Under the pieces are notes generated by a model. It did no database searches. It worked only from the letters and a program-made list of their open reading frames with translations, and was not told the origin of the DNA. Of a stretch of 64,000 bases of DNA, positions 35,024 through 44,374 are shown piece by piece; position 1 is the first letter of the stretch, and the number at the start of each line of letters is the position of its first letter. The position numbers and the translations under genes were made by a program. The stretch is from CAYVVT01 sp964454335 (lineage in GTDB: Bacteria > Fidelibacterota > UBA8477 > JABMPR01), in NCBI GenBank assembly GCA_964454335.1, contig CAYVVT010000001.1:248001-312000 (forward strand). The letters run 5' to 3'.

Positions 35024-36946
35024 ATGAAACGTACACAGGTACTCTGGCTGGTGCTTGCACTCATGGCTATGATTGTCATCTCCTGCGGGAGCGGCGAAAC
35101 GGCCGGGGTGCAAACCACGGGGGCGGTGGGAATTGCGGCGAAGGATATCGAGACACCCGCTGAAGATGGGGGTTATGGATTCGAGGAAATTGCCGAAGAA
35201 CTCGGCTATCAGACCTATGTGGTCAAGGAAGATGAAGCAATCTTCTTCGGGGATCCACGGGCTGTCAAGGGTGGAACCCTGCACCACATTACACCACGTT
35301 TTCCGGCAACCCTACGGATCGAGGGCCAGCATTCCAACTATGTCGAAAACAACACCATTGGAAGTCTCTGCTACGAAGGCCTGCTGAATGTCCACCCCCT
35401 GACCTTGGAATTCATGCCGTTGCTGGCAAGTCATTGGAAGATCTCAGATGACAAGATGAAGTTCTGGTTCAGGATCAATCCGGATGCCCGCTGGTCAGAT
35501 GGTATGCCCGTCGTGGCTGAGGACGTGGTGGCCACCTGGGACCTGCACATGGATGAGACGATCCTTTCCCCATCCGATCAGCTGGTCTACGGCAAGTACA
35601 ATCGTCCGGTAGCTGAAAGCAAATATATCGTCAGCGTTGAATGTCAGCAGCTCAGCTGGAGGAATCTACTCTACTTCGGTGCCAGCATGTATGTCCATCC
35701 ACATCATATCCTCAAGGATCTGGATGGCACGGACTATCTCAAGGAATACCAGTATAAGCTCATGCCGGGTACAGGTCCCTATACCATCCAAGAAGACGAT
35801 ATCATTAATCAAGAATCCTTCATACTCACTCGTCGTGATGATTACTGGGCCAAGGATGACATCACCAGCAAGTACACGGCCAATTTTGACAAGATCAAAT
35901 TCATCGTGGTGAAGGACAACACGACCCTGGAGTTTGAAAAATTCAAGAAGGGTGAGGCCGACTTCTTTACCGTACTCCAGGCACGCATGTGGGTGGAGGA
36001 ATGTGACTTTGAATCTGTTCAAAAGGGTTGGGTCCAGAAGCGCAAGGTGTACTCTGAGAAGCCTGCCGGTACATCGGGCTACGCGTTCAACATGCGTAAA
36101 TGGCCTTTCAACGACAAGCGACTTCGCTATGCATTTACCTATCTATACAACCGCGAGAAGATGAATGAGGAGATGTATTACAACGAATACTCCATGATGA
36201 ATTCCCTGTACTCCGGTTCCGTGTACGAAAATCCAGACAATGAGAAGATCGTCTATAATCCAGACAAGGCGGTACAACTGCTGAATGAGGCGGGCTATAT
36301 CAAGCGGAACAGTGACGGCTGGCTGGTGCACCATGAAACCGGACAGGTGCTGAGCTTCGAGATCGCCATCCAAAAGGGGCATGAATATATGGTCACCCCC
36401 GTACAACAGATGCTCAAGGAATACGGGATCGAAATGAAGATCAAGTTCATGGACGGGAACGCCATGTGGAAGAACCTCATGGAAAGGAACTACACCGTCT
36501 ACATGCAGAGCTGGGGTGGGCTGGTTTTTCCGAATCCCGAGACGGCACTGCATTCATCTCTGGCCGATGAAGCCAACAATAATAATATTACTGGTTTCAA
36601 GAGCGAACGCGTAGATGAGCTCCTTGACGAATATGATGTGACCTTCGATCAGGCCCGTCGCGTGGAGATTATCCGGGAAATCGATGGTATTTATTCAGAT
36701 GTTCACCCTGCAGCCTGGGGCATTGCCCGGAATTATACGCGACTGCTATACTGGGACAAATTCGGATACCCGGATTACATGGTCAGTCGCTACACGGGTG
36801 ATTATCGTTCCATCTTCACATACTGGTGGATCGATCCTGAGAAGGAAAAGATCCTGGAAGAGGCAAAGGCAAATGATACCAGCCTGCCTGTTGGGGAGGT
36901 TGATGTCAAATACTGGCCAGAGTACCTGAAGAAGACCTCCATCTGA
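35024..36946 (+). CDS. Peptide ABC transporter substrate-binding lipoprotein (YejA/SBP family 5)
   Basis: 640 residues. Lipoprotein signal ending VISC, then a family 5 solute-binding fold: GGTLHHITPRFPATL, WKISDDKMKFWFRINPDARWSDG, GTGPYTI and SGYAFNMRKWPFNDKRLRYAF. YejA-like length and gene order (binding protein, YejB-, YejE-like permeases, ATPases) suggest uptake of peptides. GAGGAAG precedes the ATG. A stem-loop follows the gene, which may let it be made in excess of the permeases. Confidence 0.9.
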   Translation: MKRTQVLWLVLALMAMIVISCGSGETAGVQTTGAVGIAAKDIETPAEDGGYGFEEIAEELGYQTYVVKEDEAIFFGDPRAVKGGTLHHITPRFPATLRIEGQHSNYVENNTIGSLCYEGLLNVHPLTLEFMPLLASHWKISDDKMKFWFRINPDARWSDGMPVVAEDVVATWDLHMDETILSPSDQLVYGKYNRPVAESKYIVSVECQQLSWRNLLYFGASMYVHPHHILKDLDGTDYLKEYQYKLMPGTGPYTIQEDDIINQESFILTRRDDYWAKDDITSKYTANFDKIKFIVVKDNTTLEFEKFKKGEADFFTVLQARMWVEECDFESVQKGWVQKRKVYSEKPAGTSGYAFNMRKWPFNDKRLRYAFTYLYNREKMNEEMYYNEYSMMNSLYSGSVYENPDNEKIVYNPDKAVQLLNEAGYIKRNSDGWLVHHETGQVLSFEIAIQKGHEYMVTPVQQMLKEYGIEMKIKFMDGNAMWKNLMERNYTVYMQSWGGLVFPNPETALHSSLADEANNNNITGFKSERVDELLDEYDVTFDQARRVEIIREIDGIYSDVHPAAWGIARNYTRLLYWDKFGYPDYMVSRYTGDYRSIFTYWWIDPEKEKILEEAKANDTSLPVGEVDVKYWPEYLKKTSI

Positions 36947-36968
36947 ATAGAGTTATAACAGATTGATT

Positions 36969-37016
36969 AAATAACCCTGGTTGAGCAATGGTCTGTTGAT
37001 TTGACCAGGGTTATTT
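36969..37016 (+). terminator. Stem-loop between binding-protein and permease genes
   Basis: AAATAACCCTGGT (36969-36981) pairs perfectly with ACCAGGGTTATTT (37004-37016) around a 22-base loop, then CTTTCATTT. Thirteen pairs but a loose U tract: likely a partial terminator or an RNA-protecting hairpin between the lipoprotein and permease genes of one operon. Confidence 0.75.
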
Positions 37017-37034
37017 CTTTCATTTAACACCTTT

Positions 37035-38312
37035 ATGACAACGTATTTCCTTCGCCGAATCCTTCTCATGGTCCCCACTTTTCTGGGATCAACCTTGCTC
37101 ATATTCATCATTCTGCAACTGGCCCCTGGTGGGCCCCTGGAACGTACGATCCAGCAGTTGCAGATGGGCGCCATGCAGGCAGGAGAGGCAGTAGGCAGTG
37201 TTGATGACCTGATGAGCGGCGGCAGTACGGTACTACCCGAGTCTGCCCTGCGTGAGCTCAAACGGTTCTATGGTTTCGATAAACCCATCTATCAACGCTA
37301 TCTCATCTGGTTGGGCATCTGGCCTCGGGAGATCAAGCACCGCGATCTTGAGTTCGAGAATGGGGAGACCGAGATCCGCAAAAGCGTCGGCCGGGGTAAT
37401 TACATGACGGTGCGCGTCCAGGATGAGAAGCTCATTGTCAGTGATGATGACGGCCATATCAGCCCCATCTGGGAAGCACACATTGAAGAGGAGCAGACCG
37501 AAGAGGGTGTACTGCAGGGGGTTATCTATCAGACTGAATTCTCAGGGATCCTCACCGGTAATCTGGGAACCTCCTACACCTACGATCAACCCGTCACCGA
37601 GGTGATGAAGCCCCGTTTCAAGGTGTCCATGTTCTTTGGATTGACCGGTCTGTTTCTGTCATATATCGTCTGCATTCCGCTGGGAATCCGCAAGGCACTC
37701 AATCATGGCACGCCCTTCGACCTTGTATCAAGTGTAGCAATTTTCATAGCCTACTCCATACCTGGCTGGGCTCTGGGCGGTGTCCTGCTCGTGCTCTTCG
37801 GCGGAGGTTCCTTTTGGGATATCTTCCCGCTGGGCGGGTTTAGATCTCCAGCAGAAGTCTGGGAGACCATGAGCCTGGGCCAGAAGATCCTGGACCAGCT
37901 GCATCATGCCATCCTGCCGATCATCGCCTGGTCCATTGGTAGTTTTACCATGCTGACGGTGCTGATGAAGAACAGCCTGTTGGAAAATCTGTCACATGAT
38001 TACATCCGTACGGCTTTCGCCAAAGGCCTGAGAGAGAAAAGGGTTGTCTGGTTGCATGCCATGCGGAATTCCGTCATACCCATTGCTTCGACTATCGGAC
38101 ACATCATCGGTGTGGTCATCGCCGGTTCATATTTCATCGAACGGGTTTTCAATATAGATGGTTTTGGCAAGATGGGCTTCCAAGCCATCCTGGACCGAGA
38201 CTACCCGATCACCCTGGGCTTTCTGGTCATTGTTGTGATCATCCGCCTTGTAGGCAATATCCTTTCAGACATTGTGCTGGCTACTGTTGATCCAAGGATC
38301 CGGTTTAAATAA
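37035..38312 (+). CDS. Peptide ABC transporter permease, YejB/DppB-like
   Basis: 425 residues. N-terminal helix in TTYFLRRILLMVPTFLGSTLLIF, a long periplasmic insertion (about residues 40-190) as in YejB, GNLGTSYTYDQPV, and the permease coupling motif in DYIRTAFAKGLREKRVVWLHAMRNS. It ends VDPRIRFK as DppB relatives do. Its stop shares a base with the next ATG. Forms the membrane channel with the YejE-like partner. Confidence 0.92.
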   Translation: MTTYFLRRILLMVPTFLGSTLLIFIILQLAPGGPLERTIQQLQMGAMQAGEAVGSVDDLMSGGSTVLPESALRELKRFYGFDKPIYQRYLIWLGIWPREIKHRDLEFENGETEIRKSVGRGNYMTVRVQDEKLIVSDDDGHISPIWEAHIEEEQTEEGVLQGVIYQTEFSGILTGNLGTSYTYDQPVTEVMKPRFKVSMFFGLTGLFLSYIVCIPLGIRKALNHGTPFDLVSSVAIFIAYSIPGWALGGVLLVLFGGGSFWDIFPLGGFRSPAEVWETMSLGQKILDQLHHAILPIIAWSIGSFTMLTVLMKNSLLENLSHDYIRTAFAKGLREKRVVWLHAMRNSVIPIASTIGHIIGVVIAGSYFIERVFNIDGFGKMGFQAILDRDYPITLGFLVIVVIIRLVGNILSDIVLATVDPRIRFK

Positions 38313-39364
38313 TGACAAATCAGCAAGAAATATCACTATCGATCCTGAAGAAACGCTGGCTGAAGTTCAAGACGCTCAAGCGCGGGTATTACTCGTTTGT
38401 CATTCTGGTGGTTCTGTATGCCATTTCCTGGTTCCTGCCTGTGCTGATCAACAACCGGGCGTTGGTGGTACACTATGAAGGAGAGACCTATTTCCCTGCC
38501 ATCGCCGGATATTATGCCGGGCAGACCTTTGGGCAGGATGTCCCCGGTGAAGCGAATTATCGTCTTCTGAAAGAAGAATGGAAGGAAGAGAACGACGACA
38601 ACTGGCTGCTGCTGGCACCCTATCCCTTCAATCCCTATGAGGATATCACGGTGGAGGGTAATAAGATGTTCGAAGCCCCCTCGTCAGTCCACTGGCTGGG
38701 AACGGACAATACAGGACGGGATGTGTTCGCTCGCCTCTGCTACGCTTTCAATATCTCAATCTCCTTCGCTCTGGTACTGACGATCTTGAATTACCTCATC
38801 GGTGTGATCATTGGAGCGAGCATGGGCTACTTTGGCGGGAAATTCGATCTGTTCTTTCAGCGACTTATCGAAGTCTGGTCCAGCCTGCCGATGCTCTTTG
38901 TCATCATCATCATCAGCTCCATACTGATGCCGTCCTTCTTCCTGCTGATCTTCATCTATACCATTGTCAACTGGATCGGGATGACCTATCTGATGCGGGC
39001 AGAATTCTATCGCGAGAAGGCTAAAGACTATGTAGCCGCAGCACTGTCCATGGGACAGTCCAATTTCAAAGTGATGTTCAAGCATATCCTGCCCAACTCA
39101 CTGGTGCCTATCATCACATATTTCCCATTTTCGGTAGTTGGGGGTGTCCTGGCCCTGGTGGGGCTGGACTACCTCGGTTTCGGGCTGCCACCACCGACAC
39201 CAAGTTGGGGACAAATGCTGGATGTCGGATTACAGAACATCACCAAATGGTGGATGGTATTTGCGCCGGTAAGCGCTGAGTTCCTGACGCTGCTGATGGT
39301 GGTTTTCATTGGCGAAGGTGTACGTGAAGCTTTCGATCCTAAAGTTTATTCGAGGTTGAGATGA
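38312..39364 (+). CDS. Peptide ABC transporter permease, YejE/DppC-like
   Basis: 350 residues. First helix near residues 30-48, then a periplasmic stretch with VVHYEGETYFP and the signature HWLGTDNTGRDVFARL, then five helices. Coupling motif DYVAAALSMGQSNFKVMFKHILPNS. The insertion after helix 1 is the YejE feature and distinguishes it from plain DppC. It overlaps the ATPase gene by 4 bases (ATGA). Confidence 0.92.
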   Translation: MTNQQEISLSILKKRWLKFKTLKRGYYSFVILVVLYAISWFLPVLINNRALVVHYEGETYFPAIAGYYAGQTFGQDVPGEANYRLLKEEWKEENDDNWLLLAPYPFNPYEDITVEGNKMFEAPSSVHWLGTDNTGRDVFARLCYAFNISISFALVLTILNYLIGVIIGASMGYFGGKFDLFFQRLIEVWSSLPMLFVIIIISSILMPSFFLLIFIYTIVNWIGMTYLMRAEFYREKAKDYVAAALSMGQSNFKVMFKHILPNSLVPIITYFPFSVVGGVLALVGLDYLGFGLPPPTPSWGQMLDVGLQNITKWWMVFAPVSAEFLTLLMVVFIGEGVREAFDPKVYSRLR

Positions 39365-40839
39365 GCCGCGAGAAACTGGTCGAGATCAAGAACCTGAAAA
39401 CCCACTTCAAGGTGGGTGATGACTGGGCAAAGGCCGTTGACGGCATCAGCTTTGATATTTTCAAAGGCGAGACCCTGGGGATTGTGGGTGAATCAGGAAG
39501 TGGAAAATCCGTCTCCGTCCTGTCCCTGATCCAGTTGATCCCGAGCCCACCCGGCGAGGTGGCCGAAGGTGAGATCCTGTTCAAGGGTGAAAAGATCTTT
39601 GATGGGGAAGACCTGGGTGAAGTCTATGCAGTACCAGAATACAGGTATTTCAGAGCCCTGAAACCCAAGCAGCGCAACTGGGCTGCAGGTGGCTTCTTCA
39701 TACTCTGGCTGATCCTGCACACTCTCTTACCTATTCAGGGCCTGCTCTGGTTCCTGCTTTCTTTGCTAGTGGATTTCGGTGTCACTTTACACCTGTTCTA
39801 CAATAGTCCACGTAAGAAGGCAATGGCCAATTTCCGCCAGCGAACCTATAGTAAGATGTGGGATTTCCGCGGCCGGGAGATCGCCATGATCTTTCAGGAG
39901 CCCATGACCTCGCTCAATCCCGTATTCAGCATTGGGATGCAGATGGTAGAATCCCTGAAGCCCAAGTCCTTTGTTGAAGCGTTGAAGGACTGGACGATCA
40001 AGACGGCACGAAACCTGAAGGACATCAACCTTCAGAACAGGATCATCGCCTCTTCAATCCTGGGCCTGGTATTCCTGGTGCTCTCCCAACTCGCAGCCGC
40101 ATGGTCATTCCAGCCTCTGAATGTGCTGATGGCGTTTGCGCTGGGAGCAGTATTCCCAACAGCGCTGGCATACGGGATCATTGGCCTGGACAAGCTTATT
40201 CCAGAGGAATACCGGCAGGAATACTCGAAGCTCTTCAAGGAGGCCGTACAGCTGCTGGACACCGTTGGAATTCCCGATGCCGAAAAGCGAATGGGGGATT
40301 ATCCCCACCAGTTCTCAGGCGGAATGCGCCAACGGGTGATGATAGCCATGGCGCTGGCCAAGAATCCGTCCCTGCTCATTGCAGATGAGCCTACGACGGC
40401 ACTGGATGTCACCATTCAGGCCCAGATCCTGGACCTTATGATCGACCTCAAGAAGCAGAATACGGATGCGGCGGTTGTATTGATCACCCACGATCTGGCG
40501 GTCGTTGCAGAAACCTGTGAACGCGTCATCGTGATGTATGGTGGTATTATTCAGGAAGTCGCTGATGTTGAGGAACTCTTCGGCAGACCTCTGCATCCCT
40601 ACACCCTTGGCCTGTTAAGTTCCATACCCAGACCAGACCAGGGCAAATTCAAGGAACGCCTTGAAACGATTCCGGGAATGGTGCCCAGTATCCTGGAATT
40701 GCCCGTCGGTTGTAAATTTTGTACACGCTGTATCCGCAAGGAAGATCGTTGCGAAACCGAAGAACCACCCCTGCAGGAACTGGCACCTGGTCATTTCGTC
40801 CGCTGCCACGTCGTTCAGGATGAGAAGGCTGCCGTATGA
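39361..40839 (+). CDS. Peptide ABC ATPase, OppD/DppD-like, with two inserted membrane hairpins
   Basis: 492 residues against about 330 for OppD. All ATPase motifs are intact: Walker A GESGSGKS (43-50), Q-loop FQEPMTSLNP (Gln179), signature FSGGMRQR (318-325), Walker B LLIADEP (338-344), His377. Two extra segments break the domain. Residues about 90-168 hold two hydrophobic helices (GFFILWLILHTLL, LLWFLLSLLVDFGV). Residues about 201-285 hold two more (SSILGLVFLVLSQLAAAW, LMAFALGAVFPTALAYGI). Both are flanked by Lys/Arg, as for hairpins entering from the cytoplasm. The C-terminal peptide-ABC extension has four Cys (451, 454, 457, 464) that could bind a metal or Fe-S cluster. The frame is unbroken. 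Confidence 0.9.
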   Translation: MSREKLVEIKNLKTHFKVGDDWAKAVDGISFDIFKGETLGIVGESGSGKSVSVLSLIQLIPSPPGEVAEGEILFKGEKIFDGEDLGEVYAVPEYRYFRALKPKQRNWAAGGFFILWLILHTLLPIQGLLWFLLSLLVDFGVTLHLFYNSPRKKAMANFRQRTYSKMWDFRGREIAMIFQEPMTSLNPVFSIGMQMVESLKPKSFVEALKDWTIKTARNLKDINLQNRIIASSILGLVFLVLSQLAAAWSFQPLNVLMAFALGAVFPTALAYGIIGLDKLIPEEYRQEYSKLFKEAVQLLDTVGIPDAEKRMGDYPHQFSGGMRQRVMIAMALAKNPSLLIADEPTTALDVTIQAQILDLMIDLKKQNTDAAVVLITHDLAVVAETCERVIVMYGGIIQEVADVEELFGRPLHPYTLGLLSSIPRPDQGKFKERLETIPGMVPSILELPVGCKFCTRCIRKEDRCETEEPPLQELAPGHFVRCHVVQDEKAAV

Positions 40840-41849
40840 GTAGGCAAAAACTCGTAGACGTCAGAGACCTGTCCGTACACTTCCCGGTGCATGGCGGCGT
40901 TTTCTCCAAACGCGTGGCCACGGTAAAGGCCGTGGACGGGATCTCCTTCAGCATTGGCAGGAAAGAGATCGTCGGGATGGTGGGGGAATCCGGCTGTGGC
41001 AAAACCACCGTGGGCCGGGCCATGATCAACATTCTCAAACATATTGCGCCCGACGTTGAGGTCGGTGGTAGTATTGAATACCACTTTAACGGTGAAGTGG
41101 TCGATTTTGCCAGCCTGCATCCCAAGCGGATGAGGCAATACCGATCCAAGGTACAGATGATCTTCCAGGACCCATATGCCTCACTGAATCCCCGTATGAC
41201 GGTTGCCCAGATCATTTCCGAACCACTGCAACTGCATACGGACATGAACACGAAGGAGATGGAAGAAAGGGTAGGCTGGCTGTTGGACAAGGTGGGTATG
41301 CAGCCCGAACAGGCACGACGCTATCCACATGAATTCTCGGGTGGGCAACGACAGCGTGTCGGTATCGCCCGGGCACTTGCAACCAATCCGGAACTCATCA
41401 TCTGTGACGAACCCGTTTCAGCTCTGGACGTTTCCATCCAGGCCCAGGTCATCAACCTGATGATGGACCTGCAGGAGGAGTTCGAGGTCTCCTACCTGTT
41501 CATCGCCCACGACCTTTCGGTGGTGGAGCATATCTCGGATAAGATCGCTGTCATGTATCTTGGCAATCTGGTGGAATATGGTGACAGCCAGGAAGTTTAT
41601 CACCAACCGAGACATCCTTACAGCGAAGCACTGTTATCTGCCGTGCCCCTGCCTGATCCCACGCGCAAGGACCGGCAACGTATCGTCCTGGAAGGGGATG
41701 TGCCCACACCGCTAAGCAAGCCCTCGGGATGTGCCTTTCGCACCCGCTGCCCACTGGCACAGGAATCCTGTGCCCAGGATATTCCCGCCATGGAGGAACA
41801 TGCCCCCGACCACTGGGTGGCCTGTCCTGTTGTCAAGAAGTCCAATTAA
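40836..41849 (+). CDS. Peptide ABC ATPase, OppF/DppF-like
   Basis: 337 residues of normal length, no insertions. Walker A GESGCGKTT, Q-loop FQDPYASLNPRM, signature FSGGQRQRVGIARAL, Walker B LIICDEPVSALD, H-loop AHDL, and C-terminal extension with CAFRTRCPLAQESC. It pairs with the preceding, membrane-inserted ATPase to drive the Yej-type importer. Starts at an ATGA overlap. E. coli YejF fuses the two ATPases in one chain; here they are separate. Confidence 0.94.
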   Translation: MSRQKLVDVRDLSVHFPVHGGVFSKRVATVKAVDGISFSIGRKEIVGMVGESGCGKTTVGRAMINILKHIAPDVEVGGSIEYHFNGEVVDFASLHPKRMRQYRSKVQMIFQDPYASLNPRMTVAQIISEPLQLHTDMNTKEMEERVGWLLDKVGMQPEQARRYPHEFSGGQRQRVGIARALATNPELIICDEPVSALDVSIQAQVINLMMDLQEEFEVSYLFIAHDLSVVEHISDKIAVMYLGNLVEYGDSQEVYHQPRHPYSEALLSAVPLPDPTRKDRQRIVLEGDVPTPLSKPSGCAFRTRCPLAQESCAQDIPAMEEHAPDHWVACPVVKKSN

Positions 41850-41879
41850 CGCTCAAGAATCCTGACTGTTCTATGCGAG

Positions 41880-42038
41880 GTCACCCTGAGCTTGTCGAAG
41901 GGCGAGTGAGCGTGCTGAATAAAGTCGTATGTAGTTACATTCGGACAGCGGCCACGTATACTGAATAGTCCAGGCCTTCAAAAAGGATAAACCAGCTGCC
42001 ACGACCCCTCGAGTCTCCTTCGACAGGCTCAGGGTGAC
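41880..42038. repeat. Terminal inverted repeat element of about 160 bases
   Basis: A 22-base arm at 41880-41901 opening GTCACCCTGAGCTTG matches the reverse complement of 42017-42038 (ending CTCAGGGTGAC) with one mismatch. The 115 bases between encode nothing evident. Both arms contain TGTCGAAGG, a very common dispersed bacterial repeat word. It could be a small non-coding mobile element. It fills most of the gap between the ABC ATPase and transglutaminase genes. Confidence 0.7.
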
Positions 42039-42140
42039 TTCTCGGATCTCATTTTCCAACCTTCCACCTTCTATCTTCTATTTCCGGCAATGACCATTCT
42101 CACTTGGATTGACTGAGGTCATCCATATCTTCTATCCTTT

Positions 42141-43643
42141 ATGTCGAAACGAAAATCAGAGATCAGGTGGTCACGCGTCGTTTACCTCGTCGTGTTATTT
42201 GCAGTCTGGATGAGCCTGTCCGGAAATCTGGTATACACAAATTACTTCAAGGACAGGAGTGCAGTCAAGTACGTCTCCCTCGAGACCGGGATAAGCGATA
42301 TCCCCAGCGAATCAGAATGGATGGCCATTTATCACCAGGACAAGAAGCTGGGCTACGCGGTATTCTCTGTTTTCAATAAGGATACTCTTGGATTCACCAT
42401 CAAGAGTACCAGCCAGATGAATATTGCACTGGCTGGTGTCAAGACCAGCATCCATATGGAAAGCAGTGTGTATGTCGATCCTCTGTTCCGTCTGGACTCC
42501 TTCGATTTCTGGATGCTTTCCGATCAGTACAAGACGAAGGTCCGGGGTTGGAAATCGGGTGAGGACATGCGTCTGACCTTTTACCAGGGTGACGACAGCA
42601 CCGTGCAGACCATTCGAGTACCGGAAGAGCTTTACACCTATACAGGCATCCAGCCCATGGTGGCCAATCAGGGCATCAAGCCGGGGGAGACATTGAGAAT
42701 GCCGGCTTTTGATCCAGTGAGCCTGGAGATGTCGGATGTCGAGATCCATCATGCCGGTAAGGATGTTCGTGAGATAGACGGTGTCGAGTACGAGCTGAAC
42801 AAGCTAGAGCTTGAATTCAGAGGGATTCCCTCCATCATGTGGCTGGATGACAATGGTCTCACATACCGGGAAGAAACGGTCATGGGACTGGTGATGGAAC
42901 GGTCGACACCTTTTGAGGCCATGCGTATCGCCGATGCGGCAGATATCGATCTGCTGGAGGCCTATGCCGTTTACGCCTATCCACCCATCAAGGACGCCCA
43001 CAGGCTGAAAGCGCTGACCCTGAGGTTGGAAGGTGTCTCCCCGGAACTGTTCGAAGCCCTGGACAGCGACCGTCAGAAGATCATTCAGACCGAGCCGCTC
43101 ATCATTCGCCTGAAACCGACATCATTGCCTGAATCCCTGGTGGATGCGACGCTCTTCCTGGGATCTACCGAGACGATCCAGTGTGCCCATCCCCGGATCC
43201 TGAAGGCGGCTGACCATATCGCCGGCAGGGCCGGTTCTGTGGGTCAGAAGGCCCGGGCATTGAATTTCTGGGTTTTTGAGCATCTTGCCAAGAAACCCGT
43301 GGTGAGTCTATCGTCCTCCGTCGAGATCATGGACGGCGGCGTAGGCGACTGCAGTGAGCACACAACCCTGTTCACCGCCCTAAGCAGGGCGGCAGGGATC
43401 CCCACCAAGGTGAATGTGGGGATGGTCTATGTCCAGGGACGCTTTCTTTACCATGCCTGGCCCTCGGTCTATGTGGATGGGCATTGGACCCAGATCGATC
43501 CTACCATGGGGCAGTACCCTGCTGACGCCACGCACATTGCGCTGCTGGAAGGCGATTTTGCCAATCTGACTGAATTGATACCAATCCTGGGCCGGGTGCA
43601 GGTACGGGTGCTGGAACAACAACACGGAGATATTGAATCATGA
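42141..43643 (+). CDS. Membrane-anchored transglutaminase-like protein
   Basis: 500 residues. One N-terminal helix (VVYLVVLFAVWMSLSGNLVY) anchors a large extracytoplasmic region. The C-terminal transglutaminase-like/protease-like domain has the triad Cys404 (GGVGDCSEHTTLF), His438 (LYHAWPSVYV) and Asp453 (WTQIDPTMG). The middle 300 residues are beta-rich and unassigned. Such domains act as peptidases, amidases or crosslinkers. It overlaps the ABC exporter ATPase gene by 4 bases (ATGA), so the two should function together. Confidence 0.88.
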   Translation: MSKRKSEIRWSRVVYLVVLFAVWMSLSGNLVYTNYFKDRSAVKYVSLETGISDIPSESEWMAIYHQDKKLGYAVFSVFNKDTLGFTIKSTSQMNIALAGVKTSIHMESSVYVDPLFRLDSFDFWMLSDQYKTKVRGWKSGEDMRLTFYQGDDSTVQTIRVPEELYTYTGIQPMVANQGIKPGETLRMPAFDPVSLEMSDVEIHHAGKDVREIDGVEYELNKLELEFRGIPSIMWLDDNGLTYREETVMGLVMERSTPFEAMRIADAADIDLLEAYAVYAYPPIKDAHRLKALTLRLEGVSPELFEALDSDRQKIIQTEPLIIRLKPTSLPESLVDATLFLGSTETIQCAHPRILKAADHIAGRAGSVGQKARALNFWVFEHLAKKPVVSLSSSVEIMDGGVGDCSEHTTLFTALSRAAGIPTKVNVGMVYVQGRFLYHAWPSVYVDGHWTQIDPTMGQYPADATHIALLEGDFANLTELIPILGRVQVRVLEQQHGDIES

Positions 43644-44374
43644 TCAAGTTTGATCAACTCCATAAACATTTTGGCAAGGTCCGCGCAGTGGACGGGATAT
43701 CCATCGAGATCAAGGAAGGAGAATTATTCTGCTTCCTGGGTCCCAATGGCGCCGGAAAGACCACGACAATTAAAATGATGGTCGGCCTGATGACACCCAC
43801 TAACGGCAACGTTCATATCAACGGTATCAATGTGGTAAAGGAACCGGAGCAGGCTAAAGCACTTATCGGCTATGTACCAGATTCGGCCTTTCTCTATCAA
43901 CAGCTAACAGGTACTGAATTCCTGCAGATGGTCGGTCAGTTGTACAACATGGAGCCAGGCGAACTTCAGCTCGAGCAGGAGAAACTGACTGAAGAACTGG
44001 GCATGGGAGAGTGGCTCAAAGATCGTATCGGCGGTTATTCTCAGGGTATGAAACAGCGACTTTCCTTTGCTGCCGCTTTCATTCACAAACCCATAGTACT
44101 GGTGATCGACGAGCCAATGGTGGGTCTTGATCCACGTACTGCACGTACAATCAAGGACATGCTGAAGGAACGGTCTGATGCCGGTGTGACCCTGTTTATA
44201 TCTACCCATAATCTGAATGTGGCCGAGGAGCTGGCTCACCGGATCGCAATCATCAACCGTGGCAAGATCCTGGGTATTGGACCCATTAATTCATTCCGGA
44301 CCCAGTCACGCGATGGCCATACCCTCGAGGAACTTTTCCTGGAGATCGTCGCCGAAGAGGAGGGCGAAGTCTGA
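43640..44374 (+). CDS. ABC transporter ATP-binding protein
   Basis: 244 residues. Walker A GPNGAGKTT, Q-loop region GYVPDSAFLYQQLTG, signature YSQGMKQRLSFAAAF, Walker B VLVIDEPMVGLDP, H-loop STHNL (His in STHNLN). The class is that of ABC-2 exporters (CcmA/NatA-like). The overlapping next gene encodes its permease. Substrate unknown. Confidence 0.92.
   Translation: MIKFDQLHKHFGKVRAVDGISIEIKEGELFCFLGPNGAGKTTTIKMMVGLMTPTNGNVHINGINVVKEPEQAKALIGYVPDSAFLYQQLTGTEFLQMVGQLYNMEPGELQLEQEKLTEELGMGEWLKDRIGGYSQGMKQRLSFAAAFIHKPIVLVIDEPMVGLDPRTARTIKDMLKERSDAGVTLFISTHNLNVAEELAHRIAIINRGKILGIGPINSFRTQSRDGHTLEELFLEIVAEEEGEV

Noticed and set aside
41880..42038. Possible CRISPR or tandem repeat
   Set aside because: Only two arms in inverted orientation are present; there are no regularly spaced direct repeats or cas genes anywhere in the window.
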